Of a DNA stretch of 64,000 nucleotides, positions 1 to 10,856 are shown piece after piece. The notes under the pieces are model-generated. The model was not told where the DNA came from. It saw nothing but the letters and a program-made list of their open reading frames with translations, and searched no databases. Source of the stretch: Sporothrix humicola (Eukaryota; Ascomycota; Sordariomycetes; Ophiostomatales; Ophiostomataceae); assembly GCA_021396245.1 (NCBI GenBank), contig WNYE01000063.1, positions 179,850 through 243,849 of the forward strand, read 5' to 3'. Each line of letters starts with the position of its first letter. The stretch's first letter is position 1. The translations under genes were made by a program, and so were the position numbers.

Positions 1-1534
1 GTATTTCACGGAGTTATAGAGATGGGCCTCGCATCATCGGGCAAAGCAGGAATGATTTTTTTTAATGCTCGGGGTTCAGCAGAGATAGAATACATCTCAC
101 ACAATACATTATCTTTTGGACAACAGTCGGCCATACCCTCCGTAGGACATAAACTTTGTCATCAAACCCGTATAAACAGTCGAGTCATGCAAAAGTTCAA
201 ATCACGAACATGAATCAGTCGATTCTTCTTCATCTGGTTTGTCACAGCGTCCTAGAAATGAGGTCACTGATCGTCACACCGCTGGCATTTGTCAGATACA
301 GTTGCATCTCGTAGATCCAGACCTGCCAAAAACTCAGATCGAACAGAACATTTTGTAAATTATGTTCTTCCCGTCCTTCGAGATCTTTCGAAATCTCTTG
401 GCTATTATATAAACCGGGCTTTACCTAGAGTCTTGCAAGTGTTGCTGTGGATGTGCCTGACTACCTTCCTCAACTGCCAGACCGCGTTTGTCACCCGTCT
501 CCACTTTAAGTTCCGGTCTTGCCTGCTGGTGTTCCTATTGTTCTAGCGCAGTGTAATTGACCAAAATGGAAGGACCAGTCGAGAGCCACAGAAATCGACG
601 GTTAACGCAATCACGTCATTTGCCAAAGGGCGTCGTCAATTGCGATTTGCTAAAACCGACCACTTAGACCGAGGCAGAGTTACAGTATCAAAAAGAAGCT
701 GTCCGTCTCGGTTTACTAATATGCTCTTTCGTCATACTTGACGAGAAAAGAAGATCAAGATAATGACTCTCACGGCCCTCACTAATGTGCTGTCCGTGGG
801 TAGATTGTAGTTGTGCGCCCTGTGAGATTTTGCGTCCGCCCTATGAAGGACATCAAGCCTGTAGGACAATAACACCGTGGCTAGCCGTGGCTCGTGGGAA
901 ATATTGGAATATCTGCTCAGCAAGCTTACGAGCATGTTCCGTTACGCCGCTGTGACTAGTAATACGAAGGCCGTTCGTCTACAGAAGGAACTGTGCAAGA
1001 ACCGAAAGGCAGGTGCAAGAACCGAATTCACAGACTTGCTCTTCCCCGCACCGGGCCAAGTCAAATCAGTGAAAGCTGGATCGTTCTTTCTGCGTGTGAT
1101 ATTGGCTGGCGATGGCGTCTTTGCGCTTGTTTGGCGGCTTTCGGGGCGATCATTAATAATACTGTGCCAATCTTTGGGGTAAGGTTGGGGCCGGTTGGTG
1201 TAGTTTGGTGTGGTTTTGGGGAGGGACAATCGTATTCCCATGCGCCCATCCACCATCCACCACCCTTAATACACTATGATGGCTCATATCCCGAAGTTGG
1301 CTGACGAGTGCTGTATCTCCCAAGGCTTATTTGAAATCAACAGTCGATTTACAAAAAGGCCCATGCGGAGAAGAGTATAAAGGGACTGGCCTGCCCCGGT
1401 TTGAAGTTGTTATTGTCTTCATCGAATATCATCATCGAGAAGTTCAACAATCCTACGACCCACTCCAACACTTATACAATACCAATTATACACCCTTGCC
1501 AATACCGAGCTTTACTTACCCTACCCACCTCACA
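1..1534. other. Upstream spacer of the AsaB-like gene
   Basis: No supported gene. The small open frames here overlap one another on both strands and have no recognisable protein character. The last 200 bases hold the probable core promoter and leader of the gene that starts at 1535. Confidence 0.6.
1376..1381 (+). promoter_or_regulatory. TATA-like box of the AsaB-like gene
   Basis: TATAAA in the context GAGTATAAAGG, about 150 bases upstream of the chosen ATG at 1535. The distance fits a fungal core promoter with a leader of about 120 nt. This is inference from motif and position only. Confidence 0.4.
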
Positions 1535-2437
1535 ATGGCCATTACCGTTAATACTGAAAGAGTGCCTCGCGGTGACGTTGTTGCTCCGCTCAACTTCTTT
1601 AATCCCCCGGCAGACGGCTCCATTCCTTTCAACTATGTCGATACTCCTCCCGCTGGCGAGCCTCAGCGCAACTTTTCTGATGCCACACACGACATTGTGA
1701 TCCAGGACATCCGCGGCCGCGAGGCTGAGTTCTCCAGCACGCCCGAGTCCCTCGACAAGAACGCCTTCCTGCTTGTCCAGAACCAGCCGCCCTCGGTCGA
1801 GACGGAGTTCTTGGATGACGACTCCATCCGCAAGAACTACTACCCCGAGCTCGAGAAGCTCCTCCTCGAACACGTGCCCGGCAGCACTCGTGTCGTCTTC
1901 TTCGACCACACCATCCGCCGCCCGCAAAAGGCTGAGCACAAGCCCGCCCCGCCCCGCGGCCCTGTTTTGAGAGTCCACATTGACCAGACAGCCAAATCGG
2001 CCGCCGACCGCGTCCGCCGCCACCTTCCGGCTGACGAGGCCGAAGAGCTGCTCAAGGGCCGATTCCGCATTATCAACGTCTGGCGCCCGCTCAACAAGGG
2101 CCCCGTCGAGTCGTCTCCCCTCGCTTTTGCCTCATCAGCCAGTGTCCGCGATGAAGACGTCGTCACCGTCGAGCACCGCTATCCGCCCGAGCGCAACTAC
2201 ATTGGACAGACGGCCGGCATCCAGTACCACCCGGACCAGAAGTGGCACTACCTCAGTGGCATGACCGGTGACGAGCGGCTGCTGCTCGAGTGCTTTGACA
2301 GCGACGCCATCAAGCCGGGAAACACGACTGTCCAGGGCGGCCGTCTGGCGCACACAGCTTTCAACGACCCGCGGTCATTGCCGGATGCCGAGCCACGCGA
2401 AAGTATTGAAGTGCGGACGCTGGTCTTTGGGCCTTGA
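1535..2437 (+). CDS. AsaB/CmcJ-type (GA4 desaturase family) hydroxylase/desaturase-like protein
   Basis: A single-exon gene of 300 residues. The ATG at 1535 sits in a good fungal context (CACAATGGC); the frame stays open upstream to 1331, but that part looks like leader. The protein resembles the fungal family that includes AsaB hydroxylase/desaturase and CmcJ/NvfI-like oxidoreductases. Support is the N-terminal FNPPADGSIPFNYV stretch, the central RIINVWRPL block followed by PLAFASSASV, and the WHYLSGMTGDERLLLECFDSD block near the C-terminus. Known members are thought to be non-haem iron, 2-oxoglutarate-type enzymes. A possible iron triad is H148, D150 (in RVHIDQT) and H273 (in RLAHTAF); this assignment is inference. 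The natural substrate cannot be read from sequence. No other biosynthetic genes lie beside it. Confidence 0.85.
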   Translation: MAITVNTERVPRGDVVAPLNFFNPPADGSIPFNYVDTPPAGEPQRNFSDATHDIVIQDIRGREAEFSSTPESLDKNAFLLVQNQPPSVETEFLDDDSIRKNYYPELEKLLLEHVPGSTRVVFFDHTIRRPQKAEHKPAPPRGPVLRVHIDQTAKSAADRVRRHLPADEAEELLKGRFRIINVWRPLNKGPVESSPLAFASSASVRDEDVVTVEHRYPPERNYIGQTAGIQYHPDQKWHYLSGMTGDERLLLECFDSDAIKPGNTTVQGGRLAHTAFNDPRSLPDAEPRESIEVRTLVFGP

Positions 2438-3461
2438 GAGTAGATGAGGGTAGATGACACGTATGGTAATGATTTGTAACGATTCTTGGGTACGCGGGCA
2501 TATATTCTGATAACTTTTATAACTTTGATAATTTTATTCGGTTTCTTTTATTTTTTATATATTTATTTTTATTGTGAAGTAAAAATAGAATGTTGCAAAA
2601 ATCATCACGAATGTAACAGAAGAACACAACAATTTTCCATATGAAGTATTTTGAGTGATAAAACACTTCAACTGAATAAATTAAAGCTTTCACATAAGTA
2701 GCAAGCACTATATAGGAGTAGGTCTACTCAACACATTGTGCATATCTCATTACTTCCACCAAAAACTCACGATCTTGGTTCATGCATCGAGGCCTCAATG
2801 TCTCAATGTCTCAATTGACCCATTCATGAGCCGGCCCAGACTTCATTGTTCCAGGGGCATTGCCTGCAAAAACAGCCGTTGGACTTTAATGGAGAAGGAG
2901 CTACCCGCCCGAACCTGACCATTTCTACAGGGCTCTTTCCGTTCTGGAATTGGCGGGGTACGCGTTCTGATCGGTTGTCACAAGTCGCGCTAGCCCGAAT
3001 AGGGAAATTCAGTAAACACCTTCAGGCGCGTAGGTCCATAGCTCCTTCCGTTTCTTTAGAACTTACTGCTCCTTCTGTTTTTGAACAGCTTCACATCGTC
3101 AGATTTTTCTTCGACTATTTACCACCCGCCACTTTTTTCGCTCCCCTCCTTCCTGGCTTCTTCTTCTCTCAACCGCGATCCTTTCTTTCCATCGACGTAT
3201 GCGTTTTTACGACAAACTGCTATCTTCGATATCTTCTCTCATCGTTCTCACGATTGACACGTCTTCGTACTCTATCGCAAGAACACCCAATAACCTCTTT
3301 CGACGCGTTTCTGGTCCTTTCGCGGTGCCAGTAACCGTTTGTTTTGCTCTCGACGCGAATTTCGCATCGACATTCACCCCCAATCATCACAACAACCACA
3401 ATTGTGGCCTCAATCACCACTTTCCGCTTCTCTGCGTCTGTCTCCCCCAAAGACATTCGCA
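2438..3461. other. Spacer and leader of the AT-hook gene
   Basis: About 1 kb without a supported gene. Positions about 2505-2720 are strongly AT-rich, unlike the flanks. A short tandem CTCAATGT motif occurs near 2797-2815. From about 3050 the strand is pyrimidine-rich, as expected of a fungal 5' leader running into the ATG at 3462. Confidence 0.5.
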
Positions 3462-6400
3462 ATGGACACACCTCGGGGCTCGGCGTCATCGCCAGACCCG
3501 TTGAACGAACGCGGTGACGATTCGACCACAACAAACATTCCTCTGCTCTCGTCCGCTGCTCGGCCTATCACACGGAGCCAGCGTTCGAACAGCATGTATT
3601 CCCTGGACCCTCACAACCGGATGCAGCCATCACGGTTTTCCTCGCCTCGCAAACAGACCTTCCATTTGGATGTCGGCAGCGGGACTTCTCCCCAGAAGAT
3701 CCGCGTCACGGTCGAGACTGAGGACAACGCAAGCAGCACCGCGAGCCAGGATCTCGCCGACGAGGACGAGCAATTCGATGAGAAGGTTAGCCGCCGTCTT
3801 TTCACCAAGCCCTCGACCCCGATCCCATCCCTCGCTCCCAAGCCCGTCGCCTCCTCATCGCGTCGTCGCAAGCGGAGTCCGTCTCCTCCCAAGACCTCTT
3901 CTCCCTCCAAGCAGTCTGCCCGCAAGAAGGCGAGACTTTCTACCACTACGACCACCAAGGTCCCGCTCCGTGGCCTCTCCGACGACGAGGAAGAGCCCGA
4001 GCCAGCCACAGCCGTTGCCGCGACTCCCAAGCCCAAGCGTGGTCGTCCTCGCCGCTCTGGCACGCCCAAGCCTCTTTCGACAATTGTCGAGCCGTCCAGC
4101 CCAATTATTTCCACTGCTGTGACCTCGTCAGCTGCCAAGAACAATTCGTCCCCCGTCAAGCGTGGCCGCAAGCCTAGAGCTGCAACCCCCAAGGCCGAGG
4201 AGATTGAGAGCTCCGCCGGTGATGAGCTCGCCTCTGTCGATGCCACACCCGCTCCCTCTTCTAGCCCTGTCAAGCGGACACCCAGAGCCAACCGCGTGAC
4301 CAAGGCCTACGCCACAAACAGCACTGCTGTTACCTCTACCCCTTCCTCTCGTACGCGCTCGCGCTCGACCGCCAGTGCCACACCGAAGAGCACCGCGAAG
4401 AGCACCACCAAGCGTACCCCCAAGCGTGCAGCTAGCTCGGCATTTCCCAGCAGCGACACTGATCTTTCTGCATCCGACTCTCGCCCGACAAAGCGTGGCA
4501 GAGGTCGCCCTCGTCGTCAGGCTATGGTCCCTGACGAAATGGCCGCCATTGCCGAGAACGTTCTGGAGGAGCAGGAACAGGAGAAGAACCAAAACCTAGA
4601 GACCATCCAGCCGCTCAATGAAGCCCGGGTTGAAGAACACCTCCAGACTCAAGAGGAGCTGGGTGTTATCGTTGGCAGCGAGTCGACGTCGCCCGACCCT
4701 ATAATGGAAGGCAGCGACGTGACAACTGCTCACCCCTTTTACGCGCCGACTCCCAACACCATCCGCAAGACGCAGATGCGTGTGGCTGTTTCCCCCGCTC
4801 CCACCTCCCTTTCTTCCGTGGATCTGATTAGTGTTCAGACCCCCGCGCGTCCTGCACACGAGACTGCACCTGCCAGTGCTGCTGACAACGAGGAGGAGCA
4901 TGATGAAGAGGAACAAGCCCCCCTCACTGACCCTGCTGCTGCTGCCACAACCCATGTTGCTGCAGATGTCAACGAGGAGTCTGGCGATGATATTGCCCAG
5001 GGCGCGCCTTCCGCTGAGGATTACTTTAGCGACGACAATGGCTTCGGGACTTATGACATTCCGGAGGACTTTGTCGACAGTGACGACGCCATGGAGCCCG
5101 TTGAGCCCATTTCCGCCCCTATTGCCACGTCGCCCGCCCCCGTCACAGGCGGCGACGCAGAGCCGCAGACAACTGATCTGCCCACCGCACACACCACGGA
5201 TGTTGCCATCGAAGAGACCACCGATGTCCCCGAGCACGCCGACGAGCCCATTGCTCCCACACCTACCCATATGGCCACTGTCGCCGACGAGGGTGAAGAC
5301 TCGGAGGACGAGCTTGCCTCGCCCGTTGTCTTCCCCGGCAATGCCATTCAGAGCCCGAACGATGCGGCCATTTTTAGCGAGGATCTCCATGCGACCACAC
5401 CGCGTGTTGTCCCAGGCCGCGCCATTATGAGCCCTGAGCCCCCGTCGTCTCCCATGATGGAGGCGCCCACCCTCACTATCACCAATGTCACGTACACTGG
5501 TACTTTGGCTGAGGAAGAAGAACAAGCTGCAGAGGCCAGCAATGCCTCCGCTACAATCGACCACGACGTCCACGATGACGCCATGGAGACGAGCAGCCCC
5601 CAGAATGGTAAGAGTTACTTTCCAGCATTCCGCCAATCTGTTTCTCCTTCATTTCATTTTACTAACACATTCTCAGATCTCCCCTCCAGCAGCCCTGGCC
5701 CACAGATTGGCCACAGCGACCAGGTTCAGCCTGATGACCGCATGCACTTCTCAAGTGTCGAGTCCCCCTTTGTCCACGAGGCTTCTGCTGTTCATATCCG
5801 CCGCGATGCCCAGCTGGCTCAGAGTGAACTCACTGCTCCCGAGAGCGACGGCGACGATGGCGACGTTGATGCTGTGCTTCTTGGCAGTGCTCACGACGAA
5901 GAAGTCGAGTCTGAAGCCGAGTCTGATGCAGGTGCTCCTAGTTCCAACATTCGTGACATGGACACCATTGCCCAGGGAGAGGATTTCAGTATTATTGGTG
6001 TCGAGTCGCTCCAAGCGAGCTTCCAGATGTCCCACGCAGAAATGCCGGCTATGGGCGAGATGACCAGCCGCATTGTGAACCGGTCCCTCCAATCCATTCG
6101 GCAGGGCAACCAAGCCAGCGAGTCCCGCGACAACGACGGGCTCAGCTACCTGGACTTTATTACCCAGTCCAGTTCCACCCCCATTTCCGACCCCGCTTCT
6201 GCGTCCGTTCCTGCTTCAGCAGCAATGTCACCTCGGACTCCCACGGCTACTCACAGCGCAGCAGCCCTCTCCTCTCCCACCAAGCAGAGCGCGACTGGAT
6301 CTGTGAACCGGCCCACACCGGCTCCTCCCAAGTCGACCTCCCCGCGCAAGAAGGCAGAGCCTCTTCGCGAACTCATTGCCCGCAAGTCACTTTATGAAGC

Positions 6401-9400
6401 TCATGGATCGGCTGCTAGCCCTCGTGTTGTCACTGCCACTTCAGCCCACCCGTCATCCGACCTGGCCAGCCCTGTGCCCGACAAGCACGCCGACAACAGC
6501 GTCAATGAGGAGTATGACGACTCCTTTTCTGAGATTCCAGAATCGGTGCTCGAAGCGGCAGTCCCTGAGACAACCAACACGCCTTTCTTCTCTCGCCACC
6601 AGGCAGAGCTGACCGGCAAGATTACCATGGAGCCTACTGCCGTTGATCCCAGCATTGTTCCTCCTTCTGAGCCGGAGCATGACGCCGAAGACGACGTCCA
6701 AGCTGCCGCCGCCAAGATCCCGGCCAATACCGATGCCCAGGTTGACGCAGACATCACCTCGTCTCCTCCTATTCGCTTTTCGCACTCCCAGCGCGCCGTC
6801 TCGGAACAAGCTGCCCAGATTCCTCGTCTTACACAAGAGAACCGCACCACGCCCGTTGGCTTCCAGTCCCCGCACTACCCTGTGACCGCGGACAGCGCTT
6901 ATCTGAATGTGCCCCATCCTCCTGGTTTCCGCCCGAGTCTTTCACCCATTGTCCGCGCAGGCCGTGCCCTGCAGAGCGTGACTTCGGATCCGCCTACTCC
7001 TAAGGAGAGCGAGGCGTTCCTGCGCAGCCCGTTTAGGAGCTCGGTTGCACGCGACACTGCATCGCCCGCCGCTGTCCAAGGCCACGATTCTAGCAGTCCC
7101 GAGCCTGTTGCCGACGAAGGCCCCATCCAGGACCAGCTTCTCCGCGAGCAGGATGCTGAAGATGAGGTAAACAACGCTTCTGTTGCTGATGCTACTGCCA
7201 ATCCCGAGCACGACGCCGAAGCCGCTGCCGCTCCGACTGAAGTCGAAAGCGACCAGGACTCTGAGAGCGATATCAACAACGAGAGTGTCGAGGAAAGCGA
7301 GGCTGAGAATGAGGACGAGAATGACGCAGAGCTTGCCACGACTACTCCTGCACAGCAGCCCCAGCCCGCTGTCACCACGGCCCAGGATTCTCCTGCTTCT
7401 CTTCCCAAGGCTGCCTGGAACCTTGCGTTTGCTCCTTTCACTGGCATCAAGAACCTCGTCGTCAACGGCGCGCAAGTGATTTCGCCTCGCTTCATTGGTT
7501 CTGTCCCTGCATCCGCCGCTGGATCTGTCGCTGGTTCCGTCCCCTCGACCCCCGGTGGTCCTCACGTTATCACCCCAACGCCCGCTGCCAAGGTTGCTCA
7601 AGCGTCCGTGTCACCTCTGAAGCGCACCGCATCGCAAGCTCGTCTGGATGCCCAGCCTAGCGGCAGCTCTACCCAGCCCGGTCCTCGCAGCATCAAGCGT
7701 ATCCGTCGCATGGAGACCCCGTCCCGTGACAGTGGCAATGACGATCAGTCCCAGCCTGGCTCTGGCAATGGCACCAACCGCTCTTGGCGATCTTTCATCT
7801 TTAGGGAAGATGGCATCGCTGGCTCGATTACTGGTTTTGCTACGAAGCTTGTTTCTCGCACTCCTACCACTGAGGATGCCAACAGCGCTCAAGTCCAGGC
7901 CGCCGCCACGAACGAGACTGAATCTAGTGCTAAGCCCATTGAGATTGACTCCGACATCGAGGCCGAACAGGAGGGGGTGGCTGTCGACGACATGGACGTT
8001 AACATCGTTTCCGTGGCCGACGCCAATGCCGACTCTGACAACAACATGATCGTTAACAACGTCTCGTTGCCTGAGCACGCTTCCATCACTGCCGCCGCGC
8101 CCATGCTCATGCCTGCTGTCCTTACCAGTGAGGCTAACTCGACGCAGTATGGATCCGATATGATCGAGTCTATGATCAACGACATCAGCGGCGAAGGCCA
8201 AGACGTTCACACGATGGCCGGTATCCAGATGGATGACCAAGATGAGCAGGACGAACTTGCTCTGGATGACGACGATCTTCCAATGATGACTCCCGCCATC
8301 CGCGCGACTCCCGGACAAGCGCAGCCTAATGTTGACGAATCGGCTTCTGACTTTGAGGACGATGACTTTGACATTTGGGCCGTTGAGGCAGAGCGTACCA
8401 CGCGTCTTGCGACCAGAGAGCCCCAGCTCCCTTCGCAGCCTCAGCTCCAGCCGCTTCCCCAGATGCTTCCTCAGATGTCACCGGCCATGACTACTCCTCG
8501 TTCCGCCAAAGAGATCTTCCGCTCTTCTCAGCGTCTTCCAGCGATTACTGAAGTCTCCTCATCGCCTCTGCGCGATCCTAGAATTGCTCGTCTCCAGGGC
8601 CAGGAGCCTACCAGACGTCGTTCGTCTCGCAGCCAGGAAGTCTCCCTCCTCGATCAAGACGACAGCCTTGTCGACGACGATCAGGACGAGCTCCAAGGCC
8701 CAGTGTCGTCTGTTAAGAACTCGCCGGCACCCCAAGCCACTGGTGGACGCCTTCTTGACAATTTCTTCTCGTCTCCTCGCCTCCCGCCCGCTCAGGTGTC
8801 CCCGACGTCTAAGCACAATATGGAGATCAATGAAGAAAATCGTCGCCGGGCCGTGGAGCAGCATCTCGCCCAGGAGCGCCAACGCGAAGAGCGCGCGGCA
8901 CGCAAGCAGGCCAAGCAGAGCTCAAGTGCAAAGAAGCCGACCGGGCCCACGCCCCTGAGGTCTACTCGCCTGTACATCCCGCCTTCTTCGGAGCCTGAGC
9001 CACATGCCGAGTCGAGCACGCAGCCCATGCAGCAGGCCAGCCAGCGCACTCCCGACACGACGACGCCGGCGAACGATGGCAGCAGCCAGCCAGGCCTCTC
9101 CCAGTTCCCCGAGCGCAGCCCCAAGCAGTCTGCCACGTCCAAGATCCGTCGACGTCTCTTTGAGGACTTGGAAGCGCGTGGTATCGATCCGGCCACGATT
9201 TACAGATCGTCCAGTATGACGCGCTCTTCCCCCTCGGCTGGCAGCGCAAGCGGCACTCGCCCTGTCTCACCTGGCTCGGCCAACACACCCAGCCCTGCCC
9301 CTGCGTCGCGTCCTGCCAACACGCCAGGCTCTGCCTCTTCTGTTGTTTCCCCCGCTCACGCCTCTGACCGTCAATCTCCAGAGGCTGAGAGACAGAAGGA

Positions 9401-10781
9401 GAACCATCGTCCTGCAGCATCGCACCGGGGCTCGCAATCTCCCGTGGCGCCTGAGTCTTCTCCTGACAACAATCAGCCTGCCCAGTCGCCCGACTTGTTT
9501 CTCGCGGGCGCGTCGCCGGACCAAGGTCTGGTTGACATGGCGGCTCCTCGGAGAAGTCTCCTCTTCAACTTTAGGCGCCCCCTGCTCCCGAATCCGGGGG
9601 TCCTCCGCCCGCCGACCACCGAGCGTCGCGTCAATTCTTTGCAGTTTGCAACTCCAAAGAAGCCGACGCCTCGGGCCGCCTCACAGCTTGCTGTGCAGGC
9701 CGCGGCATCAACGGCGACGACCCCGGCCGCAGAACCCCTCGTGCCACCACACAGCCTTGCGGAGCACGGTCCGCAGGCTACCGACCAGGATGCCGGTCTG
9801 GAAGAAGGCTCGGATAGCGATGCTGATAGCGCAAGCTATAGGGGCATGTGGCACCCTTTTGAGGCGCAAGTGGAGGAGGACCAGTCCTCCTCTTTCTTGA
9901 CGCCGATCCTCGGACCACTGCCGCCAAAGACAGCATCGCCGACCAAGTCCTCCTTCCGGCCGATTGACAAGCCGAAGACCCCTGGTCGGGTGGTGGAATT
10001 CAAGAACAACAGCTTCATGTCTGCTGTTGCGAGCGCCAGGATTCAGGAGCAGCGGGAGAGATTCGACGCGGCAGCAGTCGGGTTCGCCGAGCATTTTATG
10101 CTCGACACCGACAACCGTCGTCCATTGCCGGTCCTCACGGACCGTCTTGCGACGGAGACGGATGTGGAGCACGTGGGGGGTGACGGCGATGTTCGCATGT
10201 GGGATCGTAAGGAGGTCCCTCTGCAGACTCGCCTCAACCGCGGCTACGAAGTTGATGAGCCGTTGTCCGACTTGATGCTCGCGGACACGGCCAGAATCAG
10301 CGAGCGGCCCCCCAGCATTCCAGCCCCATGGACCGACGGGGATAGAGCGACCAAGGGCCACGGTCATTTCCGTGGCCTGACAAGCGATCTCGCTCTTTCC
10401 CCGTGGCAAGTTCCGGAGGCCATAGTAAAGCCTTACGGACGACAAGAGCAAGTCCTTGGCCGCGCCTGGGACCTCCAGGACTGGCTGGAGCTTAATTACG
10501 TGCTCCACTGCTTCCGCATCGAGGGGCAGGATGCGTTTGTTCACAGACACCACCTGTCCCGCCGCCGCAAAAACTCCCCCATACGGCGCATGGCGTCGGA
10601 CCGGCTGCTCCACAAAGTGGTGCACGCCGACAATGTCGCGATGGTGATTAAGGATTGGCATCTCGATATCGTCGACGCCTTTGCGGTCCAGTCCGGGCGC
10701 ATCTGGACCGACCAGGACCTTGTGCGACGCCTGTTCTCGCTGCTTATCGGCGAGACGCGCCACGGGGAGTTCTTCCATTGA
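3462..10781 (+). CDS. Very large, disordered AT-hook chromatin protein
   Basis: The likely start is the ATG at 3462 (GCAATGGAC context), giving MDTPRGSASSPDPLN. A consensus intron at 5608-5676 (GTAAGA donor, ACTAAC branch, CTCAG acceptor; 69 nt) is in frame and free of stops; removing it gives 2416 residues. Three AT-hook motifs are visible: KRGRPRR near residue 191, KRGRKPR near 232 and KRGRGRPRR near 343. A short conserved-looking block (FHLDVGSGTSPQKIRVTVE) lies near residues 66-84. Most of the rest is low-complexity S/T/P/A/D/E sequence with many SP/TP sites, so disordered and probably heavily phosphorylated. The last 130 residues (from LSPWQVPEAIVKPYG) are the only part that looks globular. 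It resembles fungal proteins annotated as AT DNA binding protein; I infer a nuclear, minor-groove-binding role and cannot name the C-terminal domain. Confidence 0.85.
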   Translation: MDTPRGSASSPDPLNERGDDSTTTNIPLLSSAARPITRSQRSNSMYSLDPHNRMQPSRFSSPRKQTFHLDVGSGTSPQKIRVTVETEDNASSTASQDLADEDEQFDEKVSRRLFTKPSTPIPSLAPKPVASSSRRRKRSPSPPKTSSPSKQSARKKARLSTTTTTKVPLRGLSDDEEEPEPATAVAATPKPKRGRPRRSGTPKPLSTIVEPSSPIISTAVTSSAAKNNSSPVKRGRKPRAATPKAEEIESSAGDELASVDATPAPSSSPVKRTPRANRVTKAYATNSTAVTSTPSSRTRSRSTASATPKSTAKSTTKRTPKRAASSAFPSSDTDLSASDSRPTKRGRGRPRRQAMVPDEMAAIAENVLEEQEQEKNQNLETIQPLNEARVEEHLQTQEELGVIVGSESTSPDPIMEGSDVTTAHPFYAPTPNTIRKTQMRVAVSPAPTSLSSVDLISVQTPARPAHETAPASAADNEEEHDEEEQAPLTDPAAAATTHVAADVNEESGDDIAQGAPSAEDYFSDDNGFGTYDIPEDFVDSDDAMEPVEPISAPIATSPAPVTGGDAEPQTTDLPTAHTTDVAIEETTDVPEHADEPIAPTPTHMATVADEGEDSEDELASPVVFPGNAIQSPNDAAIFSEDLHATTPRVVPGRAIMSPEPPSSPMMEAPTLTITNVTYTGTLAEEEEQAAEASNASATIDHDVHDDAMETSSPQNGKSYFPAFRQSVSPSFHFTNTFSDLPSSSPGPQIGHSDQVQPDDRMHFSSVESPFVHEASAVHIRRDAQLAQSELTAPESDGDDGDVDAVLLGSAHDEEVESEAESDAGAPSSNIRDMDTIAQGEDFSIIGVESLQASFQMSHAEMPAMGEMTSRIVNRSLQSIRQGNQASESRDNDGLSYLDFITQSSSTPISDPASASVPASAAMSPRTPTATHSAAALSSPTKQSATGSVNRPTPAPPKSTSPRKKAEPLRELIARKSLYEAHGSAASPRVVTATSAHPSSDLASPVPDKHADNSVNEEYDDSFSEIPESVLEAAVPETTNTPFFSRHQAELTGKITMEPTAVDPSIVPPSEPEHDAEDDVQAAAAKIPANTDAQVDADITSSPPIRFSHSQRAVSEQAAQIPRLTQENRTTPVGFQSPHYPVTADSAYLNVPHPPGFRPSLSPIVRAGRALQSVTSDPPTPKESEAFLRSPFRSSVARDTASPAAVQGHDSSSPEPVADEGPIQDQLLREQDAEDEVNNASVADATANPEHDAEAAAAPTEVESDQDSESDINNESVEESEAENEDENDAELATTTPAQQPQPAVTTAQDSPASLPKAAWNLAFAPFTGIKNLVVNGAQVISPRFIGSVPASAAGSVAGSVPSTPGGPHVITPTPAAKVAQASVSPLKRTASQARLDAQPSGSSTQPGPRSIKRIRRMETPSRDSGNDDQSQPGSGNGTNRSWRSFIFREDGIAGSITGFATKLVSRTPTTEDANSAQVQAAATNETESSAKPIEIDSDIEAEQEGVAVDDMDVNIVSVADANADSDNNMIVNNVSLPEHASITAAAPMLMPAVLTSEANSTQYGSDMIESMINDISGEGQDVHTMAGIQMDDQDEQDELALDDDDLPMMTPAIRATPGQAQPNVDESASDFEDDDFDIWAVEAERTTRLATREPQLPSQPQLQPLPQMLPQMSPAMTTPRSAKEIFRSSQRLPAITEVSSSPLRDPRIARLQGQEPTRRRSSRSQEVSLLDQDDSLVDDDQDELQGPVSSVKNSPAPQATGGRLLDNFFSSPRLPPAQVSPTSKHNMEINEENRRRAVEQHLAQERQREERAARKQAKQSSSAKKPTGPTPLRSTRLYIPPSSEPEPHAESSTQPMQQASQRTPDTTTPANDGSSQPGLSQFPERSPKQSATSKIRRRLFEDLEARGIDPATIYRSSSMTRSSPSAGSASGTRPVSPGSANTPSPAPASRPANTPGSASSVVSPAHASDRQSPEAERQKENHRPAASHRGSQSPVAPESSPDNNQPAQSPDLFLAGASPDQGLVDMAAPRRSLLFNFRRPLLPNPGVLRPPTTERRVNSLQFATPKKPTPRAASQLAVQAAASTATTPAAEPLVPPHSLAEHGPQATDQDAGLEEGSDSDADSASYRGMWHPFEAQVEEDQSSSFLTPILGPLPPKTASPTKSSFRPIDKPKTPGRVVEFKNNSFMSAVASARIQEQRERFDAAAVGFAEHFMLDTDNRRPLPVLTDRLATETDVEHVGGDGDVRMWDRKEVPLQTRLNRGYEVDEPLSDLMLADTARISERPPSIPAPWTDGDRATKGHGHFRGLTSDLALSPWQVPEAIVKPYGRQEQVLGRAWDLQDWLELNYVLHCFRIEGQDAFVHRHHLSRRRKNSPIRRMASDRLLHKVVHADNVAMVIKDWHLDIVDAFAVQSGRIWTDQDLVRRLFSLLIGETRHGEFFH

Positions 10782-10782
10782 T

Positions 10783-10811
10783 CGGGCGAGCGGTTTTTGA
10801 ACCCTCGCCCG
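10783..10811 (+). other. Hairpin directly after the AT-hook stop codon
   Basis: CGGGCGAG (10783-10790) pairs perfectly with CTCGCCCG (10804-10811) across a 13-nt loop, starting one base after the TGA stop. It would lie at the very start of the 3' untranslated region. It is the first of a series of hairpins that continues to about 12.79 kb. Confidence 0.6.
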
Positions 10812-10856
10812 TGGTCTGAACTCCTGGGTTCCTGTGTCGTTGTCCTCCATCCGATA

